A stretch of 64,000 nt of DNA, taken from Streptosporangium amethystogenes (GTDB lineage Bacteria; Actinomycetota; Actinomycetes; Streptosporangiales; Streptosporangiaceae). The notes beneath the pieces were generated by a model. It saw nothing but the letters and a program-made list of their open reading frames with translations, ran no database searches and had not been told where the DNA came from. The number at the start of each line of letters is the position of its first letter. Positions within the stretch are counted from its first letter, which is position 1. This document shows positions 1 to 10,122 of the stretch, piece after piece. The position numbers and the translations under genes are program-made. The DNA is taken from contig NZ_JOEQ01000012.1 in assembly GCF_000721075.1 (NCBI RefSeq), positions 304,176-368,175 on the forward strand. Direction: 5' to 3'.

Positions 1-678
1 GCGCCTGACGTCGGATATCAGGCCCGAGGCCGAGAACCTCCGCCGCAGCACCAGCGCCGCCCCCGACGCCACCGCCGGGGCGTACGCGGCCATGATCGCC
101 CCGGAGTGGAAGAGCGGCATCGAACAGTAGACGACATCCTGCGGCGACAGCATCGCCGCCAGGCTCGCCCCCGGGACCGCGATCTTCCGCTGCGTGATCT
201 TCACCGCCCTGGGCCGTCCCGAGGTCCCCGATGTGAAGATCAGCATCGTCAGCGCGTCCTCGCGGACCGGACCCTCGAAAGCAGCGGGATCGGCGGGTGG
301 CCGGGAACGGGCTGATCCCGGATCGCGGAGCGCGGTGAGGTCGGCCGCGAGGGTGGCGTAGCCGGGCTCGTGCAGGATCAAATCGACATGGGTCGCGTCC
401 GCGTCGCGGGCGAGTTCGGCGGCGCTCCGGGTGGTGTTCAGCGCGACGACCACGTGGCCGGAGAGTGCGGCCCCGCCCAGCAGGAACAGCACCTCGGGAA
501 CGTTGTCGAACAGCACGCCGACGTGCAGGTTCCGGCCCCGCGCGTCCAGCAGGGCGGCGCGGGCCCGGCATTCGGCGATGTACTCGCGCCAGCTCCAGGT
601 CCGCTCCTCGAAGAGCAGGCCGGGCCGATCGTCGTCGGCACGCCGCGCCAACAGCCCCGCCAGTGTCTCTTCGGACAT
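1..678 (-). CDS. fadD17: FadD17-like acyl-CoA synthetase, N-terminal part (cut by window start)
   Basis: ATP-dependent acyl-CoA ligase of the AMP-binding superfamily, which activates a carboxylate to an acyl-CoA. Only the first 226 residues are in the window; the reading frame is open to base 1. The ATP-binding loop LIFTSGTSGRPRAVK is at about residues 146-160, followed by SMPLFHSGAIMA and RRRFSASGLISDVRR. These stretches closely resemble, from memory, mycobacterial FadD17, a member of the KstR cholesterol regulon, so a steroid side-chain or similar substrate is likely. The ATG at 678 follows GGAGG (GGGAGGCAC). It is divergent from the KstR-like regulator, and a near-consensus KstR box lies 43 bp upstream. 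The family is sure; the FadD17 orthology is from remembered homology and the C-terminal half is not visible. Confidence 0.8.
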   Translation of the reverse strand, partial: MSEETLAGLLARRADDDRPGLLFEERTWSWREYIAECRARAALLDARGRNLHVGVLFDNVPEVLFLLGGAALSGHVVVALNTTRSAAELARDADATHVDLILHEPGYATLAADLTALRDPGSARSRPPADPAAFEGPVREDALTMLIFTSGTSGRPRAVKITQRKIAVPGASLAAMLSPQDVVYCSMPLFHSGAIMAAYAPAVASGAALVLRRRFSASGLISDVRR

Positions 679-720
679 TGTGCCTCCCGCCAGGATGCCC
701 AGGCCAGCTGCTCCGAAAAG

Positions 721-734
721 TAGAACAGATTCTA
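721..734. promoter_or_regulatory. KstR-type operator, one mismatch (TAGAACAGATTCTA)
   Basis: Matches the KstR consensus TnnAACnnGTTnnA at all fixed positions except one (ATT for GTT). It lies 43 bp upstream of the FadD17-like start on the minus strand, where a repressor would block transcription. It belongs to the family of boxes also found at 1587, 15054, 20602 and 28784. Confidence 0.6.
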
Positions 735-855
735 TTCCGTGTCCAGAGCCGGCCGCTCGCAACACCTCACCGGATAGCCATGGCACCGCATATGCCATGT
801 AAGCGCGGGGCGTCTTTGTGACCGGTGAGTAACCCACCGGAGCATCCGGAAATCA

Positions 856-869
856 GATAACGTGTTCTC
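856..869. promoter_or_regulatory. Degenerate KstR-type box (core AACGTGTT) at the regulator start
   Basis: The sequence GATAACGTGTTCTC keeps the AAC-nn-GTT core but has lost the two outer consensus bases. It abuts the ATG at 870 of the KstR-like gene, as expected for autoregulation. If it is a true operator, the real start may be the downstream ATG at 975. Confidence 0.45.
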
Positions 870-1583
870 ATGCGTACTCCGCATGTGTCCACCGACGTGC
901 CGGTCACCCCGCACGCGGCCGACAGGCCCGTCCCGATAGACCTCGACCCGGTCACGACCGAGAAGACATCCGGCATGCAGAGCGAACCGGCGTCCACGGG
1001 CGTCCGCACCAGGAGCCAGCACCAGCGGCGCAAGCGCATCGTCCAGGCCGCCGCCGCTCTCGCCTCGCGGGGCGGCGTCGAGGCGATGCAGATGCGGACC
1101 GTCGCCGAGCGTGCCGGGGTCGCGCTGGGAACGCTCTATCGGTACTTCCCCTCCAAGATGGATCTCGTCGTCGCCGTCGTGGGCGAGGAGATCGACCTCC
1201 TCGAAAGCAGCATCGAGCGCCGCCCGCCCAGCGCCACCGCGGCCTCGGGGCGGGCCGTCGACATCCTGATGCGCGCCACCCGCGGCCTGATGCGCGAGCC
1301 CGAGCTCGCCGACGCGCTCATCCGCTCGCTGATCATGGCCGAGGTCGAGACGCCGTTCGGCGACCGGATGACCGGATTGCTGCTCCGTGTCGCCGGGGAC
1401 GACCTCACCGTCGACACCGCCACCGAGGAGCAGTTCGCCCTCGCGGGCTCGCTGTCCAGCATCTGGGTGCACGAGCTTCTGGAGATGCTCAGGGGACGCC
1501 GCACCTACGAGCAGATCCAGCGGCGCATCGAGATCGCCGCCGAGCGCCTGCTCGCCGATTTCCGGCCCTCTCCTTCCACCTGA
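870..1583 (+). CDS. kstR: KstR-like TetR-family transcriptional repressor
   Basis: TetR-type dimeric DNA-binding repressor, 237 aa as called. The N-terminal helix-turn-helix spans about residues 60-97 and contains MQMRTVAERAGVALGTLYRY, very close to the recognition region remembered for mycobacterial KstR (QMRAVADRA-V-VGTLYRYFPSK). The C-terminal ligand domain is also KstR-like (VSSIWV/WLSNLL-type region, then ERLLADF). KstR represses sterol and side-chain catabolic genes and is released by a steroid-CoA ligand. The first 35 residues are a poorly conserved extension; an internal ATG at 975 preceded by GAGAAG would give a length nearer the usual 200 aa. Boxes of KstR type flank the gene on both sides (721, 856, 1587). 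Its effector is not known from sequence. Confidence 0.8.
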   Translation: MRTPHVSTDVPVTPHAADRPVPIDLDPVTTEKTSGMQSEPASTGVRTRSQHQRRKRIVQAAAALASRGGVEAMQMRTVAERAGVALGTLYRYFPSKMDLVVAVVGEEIDLLESSIERRPPSATAASGRAVDILMRATRGLMREPELADALIRSLIMAEVETPFGDRMTGLLLRVAGDDLTVDTATEEQFALAGSLSSIWVHELLEMLRGRRTYEQIQRRIEIAAERLLADFRPSPST

Positions 1584-1586
1584 AAC

Positions 1587-2867
<1,281 letters not shown>

Positions 2868-2892
2868 CCGGCGCCGGTAAGGAGCAGCACCC

Positions 2893-3909
2893 TTGAAATC
2901 CCGCCGCAGGCCGTACAGCGAGCAGCGTCCGTTCGACACCGGTGGCGGTGTGTGGAGCGTGCCCGTCCCGATCCCCGGCAACCCGCTCGGCTACACCCTG
3001 GTCTACGCGATCGAGTCCCCCGCCGGGCCTCTGCTGATCGACGCGGGATGGAACGCCCCCGAGGCGTGGCTGGCCCTGCGCGACGGGCTGAGCGCGGTCG
3101 GCATGGACGTACGCGACGTGCGCGGGGTGGTCGTCACCCACTTCCACCCCGACCACGCCGGGCTGGCCGGGCAGGTCAGGGAGGAGTCCGGCGCGTGGAT
3201 CGCCATGCACGAGGCCGACGCCGAACTGGTCCGGTTCATGCGGGAGGTCGAGGGCGACGCGCACCGCGACCTCCAGGCCGACATGCTACGCCGCGCGGGG
3301 GCGGGCACCATCGAGGTGGAGGAGGTGACCGGGAACCGGCCGAAGCCGCCCGCGCTGCCGGACCGCGTTCTCTCCGACGGCGACCTGATCGACCTGCCGG
3401 GACGCAGGCTCCGCACGATCTGGACCCCCGGCCACACGCCGGGCCACGTCTGCCTGCACCTGGAGGACGCCGACCGGCTCTTCACCGGCGACCACGTGCT
3501 GCCGGCGATCACCCCGCACATCGGCATCTACCCGTACGACCGGGCGGACGTCGACCCGCTCAGCGACTTCCTGGAGTCGCTGGAGAAGGTGAAGGGCCTG
3601 GGCGAACTCGAAGCCCTTCCCGCCCATGAATGGATATTTCCGGACACGGCGGCTCGGGCGGCGGAGATCGGCATCCATCACGAGGAGAAGCTCCGACTGC
3701 TGGCCACGCTGCTCGCCGAGGCGGCGGAGCCGCTGACCATCTGGGAGATCGCCGGACGGATGACCTGGAACCGTCCCTGGGAGGACTTCCCTCCCATGCT
3801 TCGCGGGATGGCGGCCGGGGAGGCTGCGGCACACCTGCGCACCCTGGAGGCTCGCGGGATCATCCGCCGGGTGACGGGGGTGGATCCGGTCCGGTTCGCC
3901 ATAGACTAG
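2893..3909 (+). CDS. MBL-fold metallohydrolase
   Basis: Metallo-beta-lactamase-fold hydrolase, 338 aa, probably cytoplasmic because no signal peptide is seen. The zinc motif THFHPDHAG is at about residues 82-90, a second His lies in TPGHTPGH, and the third metal region is FTGDHVLP. After residue 250 there is an extra C-terminal domain rich in helices, as in MBL proteins that act on CoA or glutathione thioesters. TTG start chosen because AAGGAG lies 8 bp upstream and the product aligns from there. It follows the FadA5-like thiolase closely, so it may be a thioesterase for an acyl-CoA intermediate (inference). Its stop codon overlaps the first bases of the operator in front of the next gene. 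Confidence 0.75.
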   Translation: MKSRRRPYSEQRPFDTGGGVWSVPVPIPGNPLGYTLVYAIESPAGPLLIDAGWNAPEAWLALRDGLSAVGMDVRDVRGVVVTHFHPDHAGLAGQVREESGAWIAMHEADAELVRFMREVEGDAHRDLQADMLRRAGAGTIEVEEVTGNRPKPPALPDRVLSDGDLIDLPGRRLRTIWTPGHTPGHVCLHLEDADRLFTGDHVLPAITPHIGIYPYDRADVDPLSDFLESLEKVKGLGELEALPAHEWIFPDTAARAAEIGIHHEEKLRLLATLLAEAAEPLTIWEIAGRMTWNRPWEDFPPMLRGMAAGEAAAHLRTLEARGIIRRVTGVDPVRFAID

Positions 3910-3922
3910 ACATCGGATGTCT
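3908..3922. promoter_or_regulatory. FCD-GntR operator, perfect palindrome AGACATC-G-GATGTCT
   Basis: Perfect 7+1+7 palindrome 25 bp upstream of the GntR start. A 13/15 copy stands in front of the fucose operon at 12281 (differing at the second base and the centre). The shape, a short palindrome with an odd centre, is typical for FadR/FCD-type GntR proteins. It suggests autoregulation and control of the fucose genes. Confidence 0.7.
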
Positions 3923-3946
3923 GGCGAAACCTGAGGACGGTGCGGA

Positions 3947-4621
3947 GTGGCGGTCACCGACGCCGCTATCGACAGGATCAAGCAGATGATCCTGTCCGGC
4001 GAGCTCGCCCCGGGCAGCAGGCTGCCCAAGGAGGCCGACCTGGCCGACCGGCTCGGCCTCTCGCGCAACTCCCTGCGCGAGGCGGTCAGGGCACTGGCCC
4101 TGATCAACGTGCTGGACGTGCGCCAGGGCGACGGCACGTACGTGACCAGCCTGGAGCCGAGGCTCCTGCTCGACGCCATGTCGTTCGTGGTCGACTTCCA
4201 CCAGGACGACACGGTGCTGCAGTTCTTCCAGGTCCGCCGGATCCTGGAGCCCGCGGCGACCGCCATGGCGGCGACGTACATGTCCGAGTCGGAGGTGGCC
4301 GAACTCCGTAAGATCCTCGACGCGCTGCCTGTCGACCCGAGCGTCGAGCAGCTCGTCGCCAACGATCTGGAGTTCCACCAGCGCATCGCGGCGGGCTCGG
4401 GCAACGCCGTGCTCTGCTCCCTCATCGAGAGCCTCTCCGGACCCACCACCAGGGCCAGGATCTGGAGGGGCCTCACCCAGGAGAACGCCCTGGAGAAGAC
4501 CCGCGAGCAGCACACCGCGATCTGCGACGCCATCGCCGCCCACCAGCCGGAGGTCGCCCGCGCCTGGGCGACCGTCCACATCGCCGGCGTCGAGGACTGG
4601 CTCCGCAGCGCCCTGGCCTGA
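3947..4621 (+). CDS. GntR-family regulator with FCD ligand domain
   Basis: Transcriptional regulator of 224 aa. The winged helix (residues about 5-70) contains GSRLPKEADLADRLGLSRNS, the GntR DNA-recognition region, and the C-terminal all-helical FCD domain (about 85-220) keeps the His/Asp metal or effector positions (DLEFHQRIA, HTAICDAI, VHIAGVEDWL). FCD proteins usually sense sugar acids or their keto-acid products. GTG start with AGGAC upstream. It is convergent with the last gene of the fucose operon and carries the same operator as that operon, so it is most likely the fucose-pathway repressor sensing a pathway acid (inference). Confidence 0.8.
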   Translation: MAVTDAAIDRIKQMILSGELAPGSRLPKEADLADRLGLSRNSLREAVRALALINVLDVRQGDGTYVTSLEPRLLLDAMSFVVDFHQDDTVLQFFQVRRILEPAATAMAATYMSESEVAELRKILDALPVDPSVEQLVANDLEFHQRIAAGSGNAVLCSLIESLSGPTTRARIWRGLTQENALEKTREQHTAICDAIAAHQPEVARAWATVHIAGVEDWLRSALA

Positions 4622-4663
4622 GGTGGCGGCCCCCGGCCAGGCCACGCGAGTGCCGGTACATGT

Positions 4664-5593
4664 TCAGGGGATCAGGCCTTCGCCCGCCAGGTCGGTCCAG
4701 AGGTCCTCGGGGACGGGGCGGGCGGTCAGGGCGGCGTTGCGGGTCACTTCGGCTGCGGAGCGGGCGCCGACGATGACGGTGGCGACCGCCGGGTGGCGCA
4801 GCGGGAAGGCCAGGGCCGCCTGGGGCAGGGTGACGCCGTGCCGGTCGCAGACGGCGGCGATCCGGCGGGCGCGCTCCAGCAGCGGGCCGGGGGCCGGGGC
4901 GTAGTCGTAGGTGCCCGACGGGTCGTGGGTGGCCAGCAGGCCACTGTTGAACACCCCGGCGGCGAACACCGAGACGCCGCGCTCGGCGCAGAGCGGCAGC
5001 AGCTCGTCGGCGCCCGACTGGTCGAGGAGGGTGTAGCGCCCGGCGAGCATGACCGTGTCGACGCCGGTCTCGCGGACGAACCGAGTGAGCATCTCCGCCT
5101 GGTTCATCCCGACCCCGATCGCCTTGACGACCCCCTGGTCGCGCAGCTCCGCCAGGGCCGGGTACGCCTCGCCGACCGCTTGCTCCCAGTGGTCGTCCGG
5201 GTCGTGGATCAGCACGATGTCGACCGCGTCCAGGCCGAGCCGCGCCAGGCTCTCCTCCAGCGACCGCCGGACCCCGTCGCGGGAGAAGTCCCACACCCGG
5301 CGCAGGTCGGCGGGGACGTCGAAGCCCTGCTCGTCCCGGCCGAAGGGGCCTTCGGCCGGGACGAGCAGGCGACCGACCTTGGTGGACAGGGTGTAGGAGT
5401 CGCGGGGCCGGTCCGCCAGGGCGGCGCCGAGCCGCCGCTCCGACAGGCCGAGCCCGTAGTGCGGCGCGGTGTCGAACAGCCGGATACCCGCCTCGTAGGC
5501 CGCGTCCACCGCCGCCCGCGCCGCGTCCTCGCCGACCTCGGAGAACAGGTTCCCGATCGGGGCCGCACCGAAGCCGTACCTGCTGACCTGCAC
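4664..5593 (-). CDS. Aldo/keto reductase, probable L-fucose (aldose) 1-dehydrogenase
   Basis: NAD(P)-dependent aldo/keto reductase, 309 aa from the GTG at 5593, which has GGAG six bases upstream. The frame stays open further upstream but that part has no family-like sequence. Catalytic tetrad residues are visible: Asp and Tyr in RLFDTAPHYG, Lys in STKVG, His in VLIHDPDD. The TIM-barrel C-terminus with VGARSAAEVTRN binds the cofactor. Known members (D-threo-aldose 1-dehydrogenase type) oxidise L-fucose to its lactone, the first step of the non-phosphorylative fucose path whose later enzymes are encoded upstream in this operon. Substrate is inferred from context. It is the last gene of the operon, 146 bp after the permease. 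Confidence 0.75.
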   Translation of the reverse strand: MQVSRYGFGAAPIGNLFSEVGEDAARAAVDAAYEAGIRLFDTAPHYGLGLSERRLGAALADRPRDSYTLSTKVGRLLVPAEGPFGRDEQGFDVPADLRRVWDFSRDGVRRSLEESLARLGLDAVDIVLIHDPDDHWEQAVGEAYPALAELRDQGVVKAIGVGMNQAEMLTRFVRETGVDTVMLAGRYTLLDQSGADELLPLCAERGVSVFAAGVFNSGLLATHDPSGTYDYAPAPGPLLERARRIAAVCDRHGVTLPQAALAFPLRHPAVATVIVGARSAAEVTRNAALTARPVPEDLWTDLAGEGLIP

Positions 5594-5739
5594 CTCTTGC
5601 TCCGTTCTGGACGGCTTCACGTTTCTCGTACGGGAGTGATGCTTCTTGGCTCCCGTGCAGTTTGCGGTATCCGCCCGGGTCCGCGCATCCCCGCAGGCCC
5701 GCACCGGCTCCGCGCCCGTACGGGCTGAACGTCCGCGCG

Positions 5740-6753
5740 TCAGTCCTGGGCCTTGCCGCCCGCCAGGCGGCTGATCATCAGGGCGACCAGGATGATCGAA
5801 CCGTAGACCAGCTGCTTCCACTCACCGGGGACGCCCTTCAGGGTCAGGATGTTCTCGACGAGGCCGATCACCAGGACACCGGTGAGCGCGCCGAGGATCG
5901 TCCCCTTGCCGCCGTCCATGCTGACGCCGCCGATGACTGCGGCGGCGAAGGCCATGAAGATCCAGCCGACGCCCTGGTTGGCGCTGATGCCGCCCAGGCG
6001 GCCGGTCTCCAGCACACCGGCCAGCGCGGCGACGATCCCGCCGATGACGAAGACGGCCCAGACGACCCGCTCGACCCTGACACCCACCGCGCGGGCGGCG
6101 TCGGCGTTGCCGCCGATGGCGTAGAGCGAGCGGCCGACCCGGAAGTAGCCGAGCGCGACGATGGCCACCGTGAAGAGCGCGCCGACGATCCAGATGGCCG
6201 CCGGCAGGCCGAGCCAGGTGGCGCTGCCCAGGTAGAGGAACGACTCGGGCAGCTCGAACAGGCTCTTGCCCTGGGTGAGACCCAGCTGGAGGCCGTGCAC
6301 GACGATCATCATGGCCAGCGTGACGATGAAGGCCGACAGCTGGAACCGCATGATCAGGAAGCCGTTGAAGGCGCCGACCAGGCCGCCGACCAGCAGGCAG
6401 AGCGGGATCGCCAGGATGCCGGGCAGCTCAAGGCCGAAGCCGCCGGCCGCCACCGGGATGACCAGCATCACGCCGACGGCGGGCGCCATGCCGACCGTGG
6501 ACTCCAGCGAGAGGTCGAACTTGCCGGCGATCAGGATCAGCGCCTCGGCGAGCACCACCAGCGCCAGGGCCGACTGCTGCTGGAGCACGTTGGTCAGGTT
6601 GCCCGGAGTGAGGAAGATCGGGTCCACGAAGGAGCCGGCGATCAGCAGCACGACGATCACCGGGACCAGGGTGAGGTCGCGGAACCGCCCGAACTGTATG
6701 CGGCGGCCCCGGGGGGCGGCCGACACGGGAGAGGAAGTCTTCGTCGTGGTCAT
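5740..6753 (-). CDS. Sugar ABC transporter permease (RbsC/AraH family)
   Basis: Integral membrane permease of a CUT2-type monosaccharide importer, 337 aa with about nine or ten hydrophobic segments starting at residue 29. Family landmarks are IAGKFDLSLEST near residue 75, GxxNGFLI, the cytoplasmic loop GRSLYAIGGNADAARAVGV that contacts the ATPase, and GGVSMDGGKGTILGALTGV. It overlaps the stop of the ATPase gene by a single base, so the two are translationally coupled. By position it imports L-fucose or a related 6-deoxy sugar released by the neighbouring GH95 enzyme. Confidence 0.85.
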   Translation of the reverse strand: MTTTKTSSPVSAAPRGRRIQFGRFRDLTLVPVIVVLLIAGSFVDPIFLTPGNLTNVLQQQSALALVVLAEALILIAGKFDLSLESTVGMAPAVGVMLVIPVAAGGFGLELPGILAIPLCLLVGGLVGAFNGFLIMRFQLSAFIVTLAMMIVVHGLQLGLTQGKSLFELPESFLYLGSATWLGLPAAIWIVGALFTVAIVALGYFRVGRSLYAIGGNADAARAVGVRVERVVWAVFVIGGIVAALAGVLETGRLGGISANQGVGWIFMAFAAAVIGGVSMDGGKGTILGALTGVLVIGLVENILTLKGVPGEWKQLVYGSIILVALMISRLAGGKAQD

Positions 6754-8246
6754 CAGTGGTCGATACCTTCCATCGCCGCCACCAGCTCGCTGTCCGTCCA
6801 GCCGCGCGGTACGTCCTTGACGATCCTGCCGTGGAACATGACGAGGATGCGGTCGCAGATCCTCAGATCGTCGAGTTCGTCGGAGACCAGCACGGCCCCC
6901 GCGCCCCGGTCGGCCGCGTCCTCCACCGCGCCGAGCAGGGAGTGCTTGGCCTTGACATCCACCCCGGCGGTCGGGTTGATGACCACGAGCGCGCGGGGGT
7001 CGTCGGCGAGCGCCCTGGCCAGCACCACCTTCTGGGCGTTGCCGCCGGACAGGTCGGCCACCGGCTGGTCGGGCCCGGTGGTCTTGATGTCCAGCTGTTC
7101 GATCATCCGGGCACCGCGCTCGCGGCGCCGGGCCGGGGACACCGCGCCGAAGCGGCCGAGCTTGTGGGCGATCGGGATGGTCGCGTTCTCGGCGATCGAC
7201 AGCAGCGGGACGAATCCCTGGTGGTGCCTGTCCTGGGGGACGAAACCCAGCCCGGCGCGGAGTGCCGACGGCACGTCGCCCTGCCTGACCTCCGTGCCGT
7301 TGACCGTCACCGTCCCGGTGTCCGCCCGGTGCAGGCCGACCAGGGTCTCGGCGAGGCCGACCTTGCCGCTGCTGCCCGAGCCGGCCAGGCCGACGATCTC
7401 GCCCGCCTGGACGGTCAGATCCACGTTCTCGTAGCGGCCGGCGAGGCTGAGCGCCCGCGCCGAGAGCACCACCGGGGCCGAGGTGCCGGGCGTGCGGGTG
7501 CGGTACTCATAGGCGGCGGTGGCCTCGCCGGTCATCGCGTCGACGAGCCGGTCGTGCGGCAGGTCGCCGACCGAGGCGGTGACGATGTGCCGGGCGTCGC
7601 GGAAGACCGAGACGCTCTGGCAGATCTCGTACACCTCCTCAAGGTGGTGGGAGATGAACATCATCGTGACGCCCTGCTCCCGCAGGGAGCGCATCCGGTC
7701 GAAGAGCCGCTGGATGGCGGGGCCGTCGAGCTGGGCGGTGGGCTCGTCCAGGATGATGAACCGGGCGCCGAACGACAGCGCCCTGGCGATCTCCAGCAGC
7801 TGGCGCTGCTCGACGCCGAGATCCCCGGCCATGGTCTCGGCGTCGACGTCCACGCCGTACTGTTCCAGGAGCTGCCGGGCCCGGGTTCGCAGGGTCCGCC
7901 AGTTGATCCTGCCCCGCTCGGTCTGGCGGTTCAGGAAGAGGTTCTCCGCGACGGAGAGCGTGGGGATGATCGTCGACTTCTGGTAGACGCACGCGACACG
8001 CTGCCGCCAGGCGTCCCGGTCGGCCGGCGGCGGGGCGGGCTCCCCGGCGAAGCGGACCTCGCCCTCGTCGGGGCGCTGCAGCCCGGTGAGAATCGACACC
8101 AGGGTGGACTTGCCCGCACCGTTCCTGCCGATCAGCGCGTGCGTCTCCCCCTCGGTGATGGCGATCTCGGCGCCGTTGAGGGCTGTGGTGGGGCCGAAGC
8201 GCTTGGTGATCCCAAGCGCCTCGACCGCCTTGACGGAAGATGTCAT
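6753..8246 (-). CDS. Sugar ABC transporter ATP-binding protein (two ABC domains)
   Basis: Cytoplasmic ATPase of the CUT2 class, 497 aa with two fused nucleotide-binding domains. Domain 1 has Walker A GRNGAGKST (about residue 40) and Walker B FIILDEPTAQLDG; as usual in this class its signature is diverged. Domain 2 has GSSGKVGLAE in place of a canonical Walker A, the signature LSGGNAQKVVLARALA and VVINPTAGVD. The ATG at 8246 overlaps the stop of the binding-protein gene (TGATG); a GTG one codon upstream is the alternative start. Partner of the permease and binding protein in the same operon. Confidence 0.85.
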   Translation of the reverse strand: MTSSVKAVEALGITKRFGPTTALNGAEIAITEGETHALIGRNGAGKSTLVSILTGLQRPDEGEVRFAGEPAPPPADRDAWRQRVACVYQKSTIIPTLSVAENLFLNRQTERGRINWRTLRTRARQLLEQYGVDVDAETMAGDLGVEQRQLLEIARALSFGARFIILDEPTAQLDGPAIQRLFDRMRSLREQGVTMMFISHHLEEVYEICQSVSVFRDARHIVTASVGDLPHDRLVDAMTGEATAAYEYRTRTPGTSAPVVLSARALSLAGRYENVDLTVQAGEIVGLAGSGSSGKVGLAETLVGLHRADTGTVTVNGTEVRQGDVPSALRAGLGFVPQDRHHQGFVPLLSIAENATIPIAHKLGRFGAVSPARRRERGARMIEQLDIKTTGPDQPVADLSGGNAQKVVLARALADDPRALVVINPTAGVDVKAKHSLLGAVEDAADRGAGAVLVSDELDDLRICDRILVMFHGRIVKDVPRGWTDSELVAAMEGIDH

Positions 8247-9304
8247 CACTTGACCTGGTTGCCCCAGAGAGCCTGGTCGTCCACGTTCTCCTTGGTGACC
8301 AGCGGGGCGGGGAGCTGGTCCTCAAGACCGTTCGGCAGCTGGATGATCGTGCTGTCGTGGTCGGTGGGGCCGGGCTGGAAGGTCTTGCCCTCGGCCGCGG
8401 CCTTGGCGTAGAAGAGCGCGTACTTGGCGTAGAGGTCGGCCGGCTGGGAGAGCGTGGCGTCGATCTCGCCCTTGCGGATGGCCTCGAACTCCTGCGGGAT
8501 GCCGTCGTTGGAGATCACGAAGACGTGCTTGGGGTCCTCCGGCGGCGCGATCAGGTTCTTGGCCTTGAGCACCTGGATGGTGGGGGCCAGGTGGACGCCT
8601 CCGGCGTGCATGTAGACGCCCTTGATGTCCGGGTGCTGCTCAAGGCGGGTCTGCAGCATCGAGGCGGCCTTGGTGCCCTCCCACTCGGTCGGCTCGTTGA
8701 AGACCGTGATCTGCGGGAACTTCTCCTTCATGCAGGCGCCGAACGCCTCGGCCCGGTCACGGCCGTTGATCGACGAGAGCGCGCCCATGAGCTGGACGAC
8801 CTTGCCCTTGCCGCCGAGCTTCTCGCCGAGGAACTCGCAGGCCTTGGTGCCGTACGCCTTGTTGTCGGCCCGCACCACCATGTAGACCTTGCCCTTGTCC
8901 GGGCGGGTGTCCACGGTGACGACGGGGATGTTCTTGCTCTCCAGGCTCTGCAGCGTGGAGGCGATCGCGCCGGTGTCCTGCGGGGCCATGACGATCACCT
9001 TGGCACCCTGCCCGGACAGGGCCTGGGTGTTGGCCACCAGCTTGGCCACATCGTTCTGCGAGTTGGTCGGCGGCATCAGGTCGACGCCCAGCTCGGTCGC
9101 CATCTGCGGGACGTACTTGCTGAACGAGTTCCAGAAGTCGGAGTCCGCGCGGGGGAAGTCGATCCCGACCTTGCCGCCCGTGGCGCCGGCCTCGCCGGCG
9201 GGCTGGGCCGCGCCGGTGCCGGTGGACTCCGACGATCCGCACGCGGAAAGGGTGAGGGCGAGCGCGAGCAGTGTCGCACCTGTCGCCGCGGGTCCGATTT
9301 TCAT
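8246..9304 (-). CDS. Sugar ABC transporter substrate-binding lipoprotein
   Basis: Periplasmic-binding-protein type 1 (RbsB-like) lipoprotein, 352 aa. The N-terminus has a short positive start, hydrophobic stretch and lipobox LSAC (Cys25), so it is anchored outside the membrane. Body motifs include VMAPQDTGAIAS and the hinge region FVISNDGIPQEFEAI typical of Peripla_BP_4. The ATG at 9304 is chosen because it begins a perfect lipoprotein signal and has GAGG 10 bases upstream; the frame is open much further upstream but only as an overlap with the SDR gene. It begins 72 bp after the SDR gene and is coupled to the ATPase gene. Confidence 0.85.
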   Translation of the reverse strand: MKIGPAATGATLLALALTLSACGSSESTGTGAAQPAGEAGATGGKVGIDFPRADSDFWNSFSKYVPQMATELGVDLMPPTNSQNDVAKLVANTQALSGQGAKVIVMAPQDTGAIASTLQSLESKNIPVVTVDTRPDKGKVYMVVRADNKAYGTKACEFLGEKLGGKGKVVQLMGALSSINGRDRAEAFGACMKEKFPQITVFNEPTEWEGTKAASMLQTRLEQHPDIKGVYMHAGGVHLAPTIQVLKAKNLIAPPEDPKHVFVISNDGIPQEFEAIRKGEIDATLSQPADLYAKYALFYAKAAAEGKTFQPGPTDHDSTIIQLPNGLEDQLPAPLVTKENVDDQALWGNQVK

Positions 9305-9375
9305 ATCTTTGCCTCGATTCAAAGCCATGTGGGGGGTGGGTTCTCTGTGCAGCGCTGTCTCATGTCCTGGCCGGA

Positions 9376-10122
9376 TCAGGGTCTGGGCCGGAGCCTGAGC
9401 CCGTGCATTCCACCGTCCACGGCCAGGACCGTACCGGTGGTGGACGCCGCGAGCGGGCTCGCGAGGTAGGCGATCGCCGCGGCGATCTCGGGGGCGCTCA
9501 CCAGACGGCCCATCGGCTGACGACCTTCCAGCGCCGCCCGCTCGGCCGCCGGATCCGGCGCCGCGTCGAGCAGGCGCCCCACCCAGGGAGTGTCGGCGGT
9601 GCCCGGGTTGACGCAGTTGACGCGGATCCCCTCGTGGACGTGGTCGGCGGCCATCGCCAGGGTAAGCGACTGTACGGCCCCCTTGGACGCGCTGTAGAGC
9701 GCCCGCTGGGGCAGTCCCGCCGTCGCCGCGATCGAGCAGGTGTTGACGATCGCGGCGTGCGCCGAGCGGCGCAGGTGCGGCAGGGCCGCCCGGGTGACCC
9801 GGACCATGCCCAGTACGTTGACGTCCAGAACCTTCGACCACTCCTCGTAGGAGTTGTCCTCGACCGTCCCCGCGGCGCCGATCCCGGCATTGTTGACGAG
9901 GATGTCCAGGCCGCCGAGTTGCTCGACGGCTTCCAAGACGCCCGCGCGGACCGCCTCCTCGTCGGTGACATCCGCCCTGACCTCGACGAACGGGCCGCCG
10001 GAGGCGTTGATGTCCAGGCAGGCCACCCGCGCGCCCCGCTCGGCCAGCAGGGTGGCGGCGGCCAGGCCGATGCCGGAACCGCCACCGGTGACCAGGGCTC
10101 GCAGGCCGTCGAACTCACCCAT
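9376..10122 (-). CDS. SDR oxidoreductase, probable 2-keto-3-deoxy-L-fuconate dehydrogenase
   Basis: Short-chain dehydrogenase of 248 aa. The cofactor motif TGGGSGIG (residues 12-19), NNAG (about 80), catalytic Ser in [10 protein letters not shown] and YSASK (Tyr and Lys) are all present; [14 protein letters not shown] follows. In the hydrolytic L-fucose pathway an SDR oxidises 2-keto-3-deoxy-L-fuconate to the 2,4-diketo acid. Its start lies within the last bases of the fuconate dehydratase gene (8-bp overlap), and the hydrolase for the diketo product is two genes upstream, which supports the assignment. Confidence 0.8.
   Translation of the reverse strand: MGEFDGLRALVTGGGSGIGLAAATLLAERGARVACLDINASGGPFVEVRADVTDEEAVRAGVLEAVEQLGGLDILVNNAGIGAAGTVEDNSYEEWSKVLDVNVLGMVRVTRAALPHLRRSAHAAIVNTCSIAATAGLPQRALYSASKGAVQSLTLAMAADHVHEGIRVNCVNPGTADTPWVGRLLDAAPDPAAERAALEGRQPMGRLVSAPEIAAAIAYLASPLAASTTGTVLAVDGGMHGLRLRPRP

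Noticed and set aside
5662..8411. Long plus-strand frames opposite the fucose ABC transporter genes
   Set aside because: The minus-strand proteins carry clear Walker and permease motifs; the plus-strand products are low-complexity shadows.
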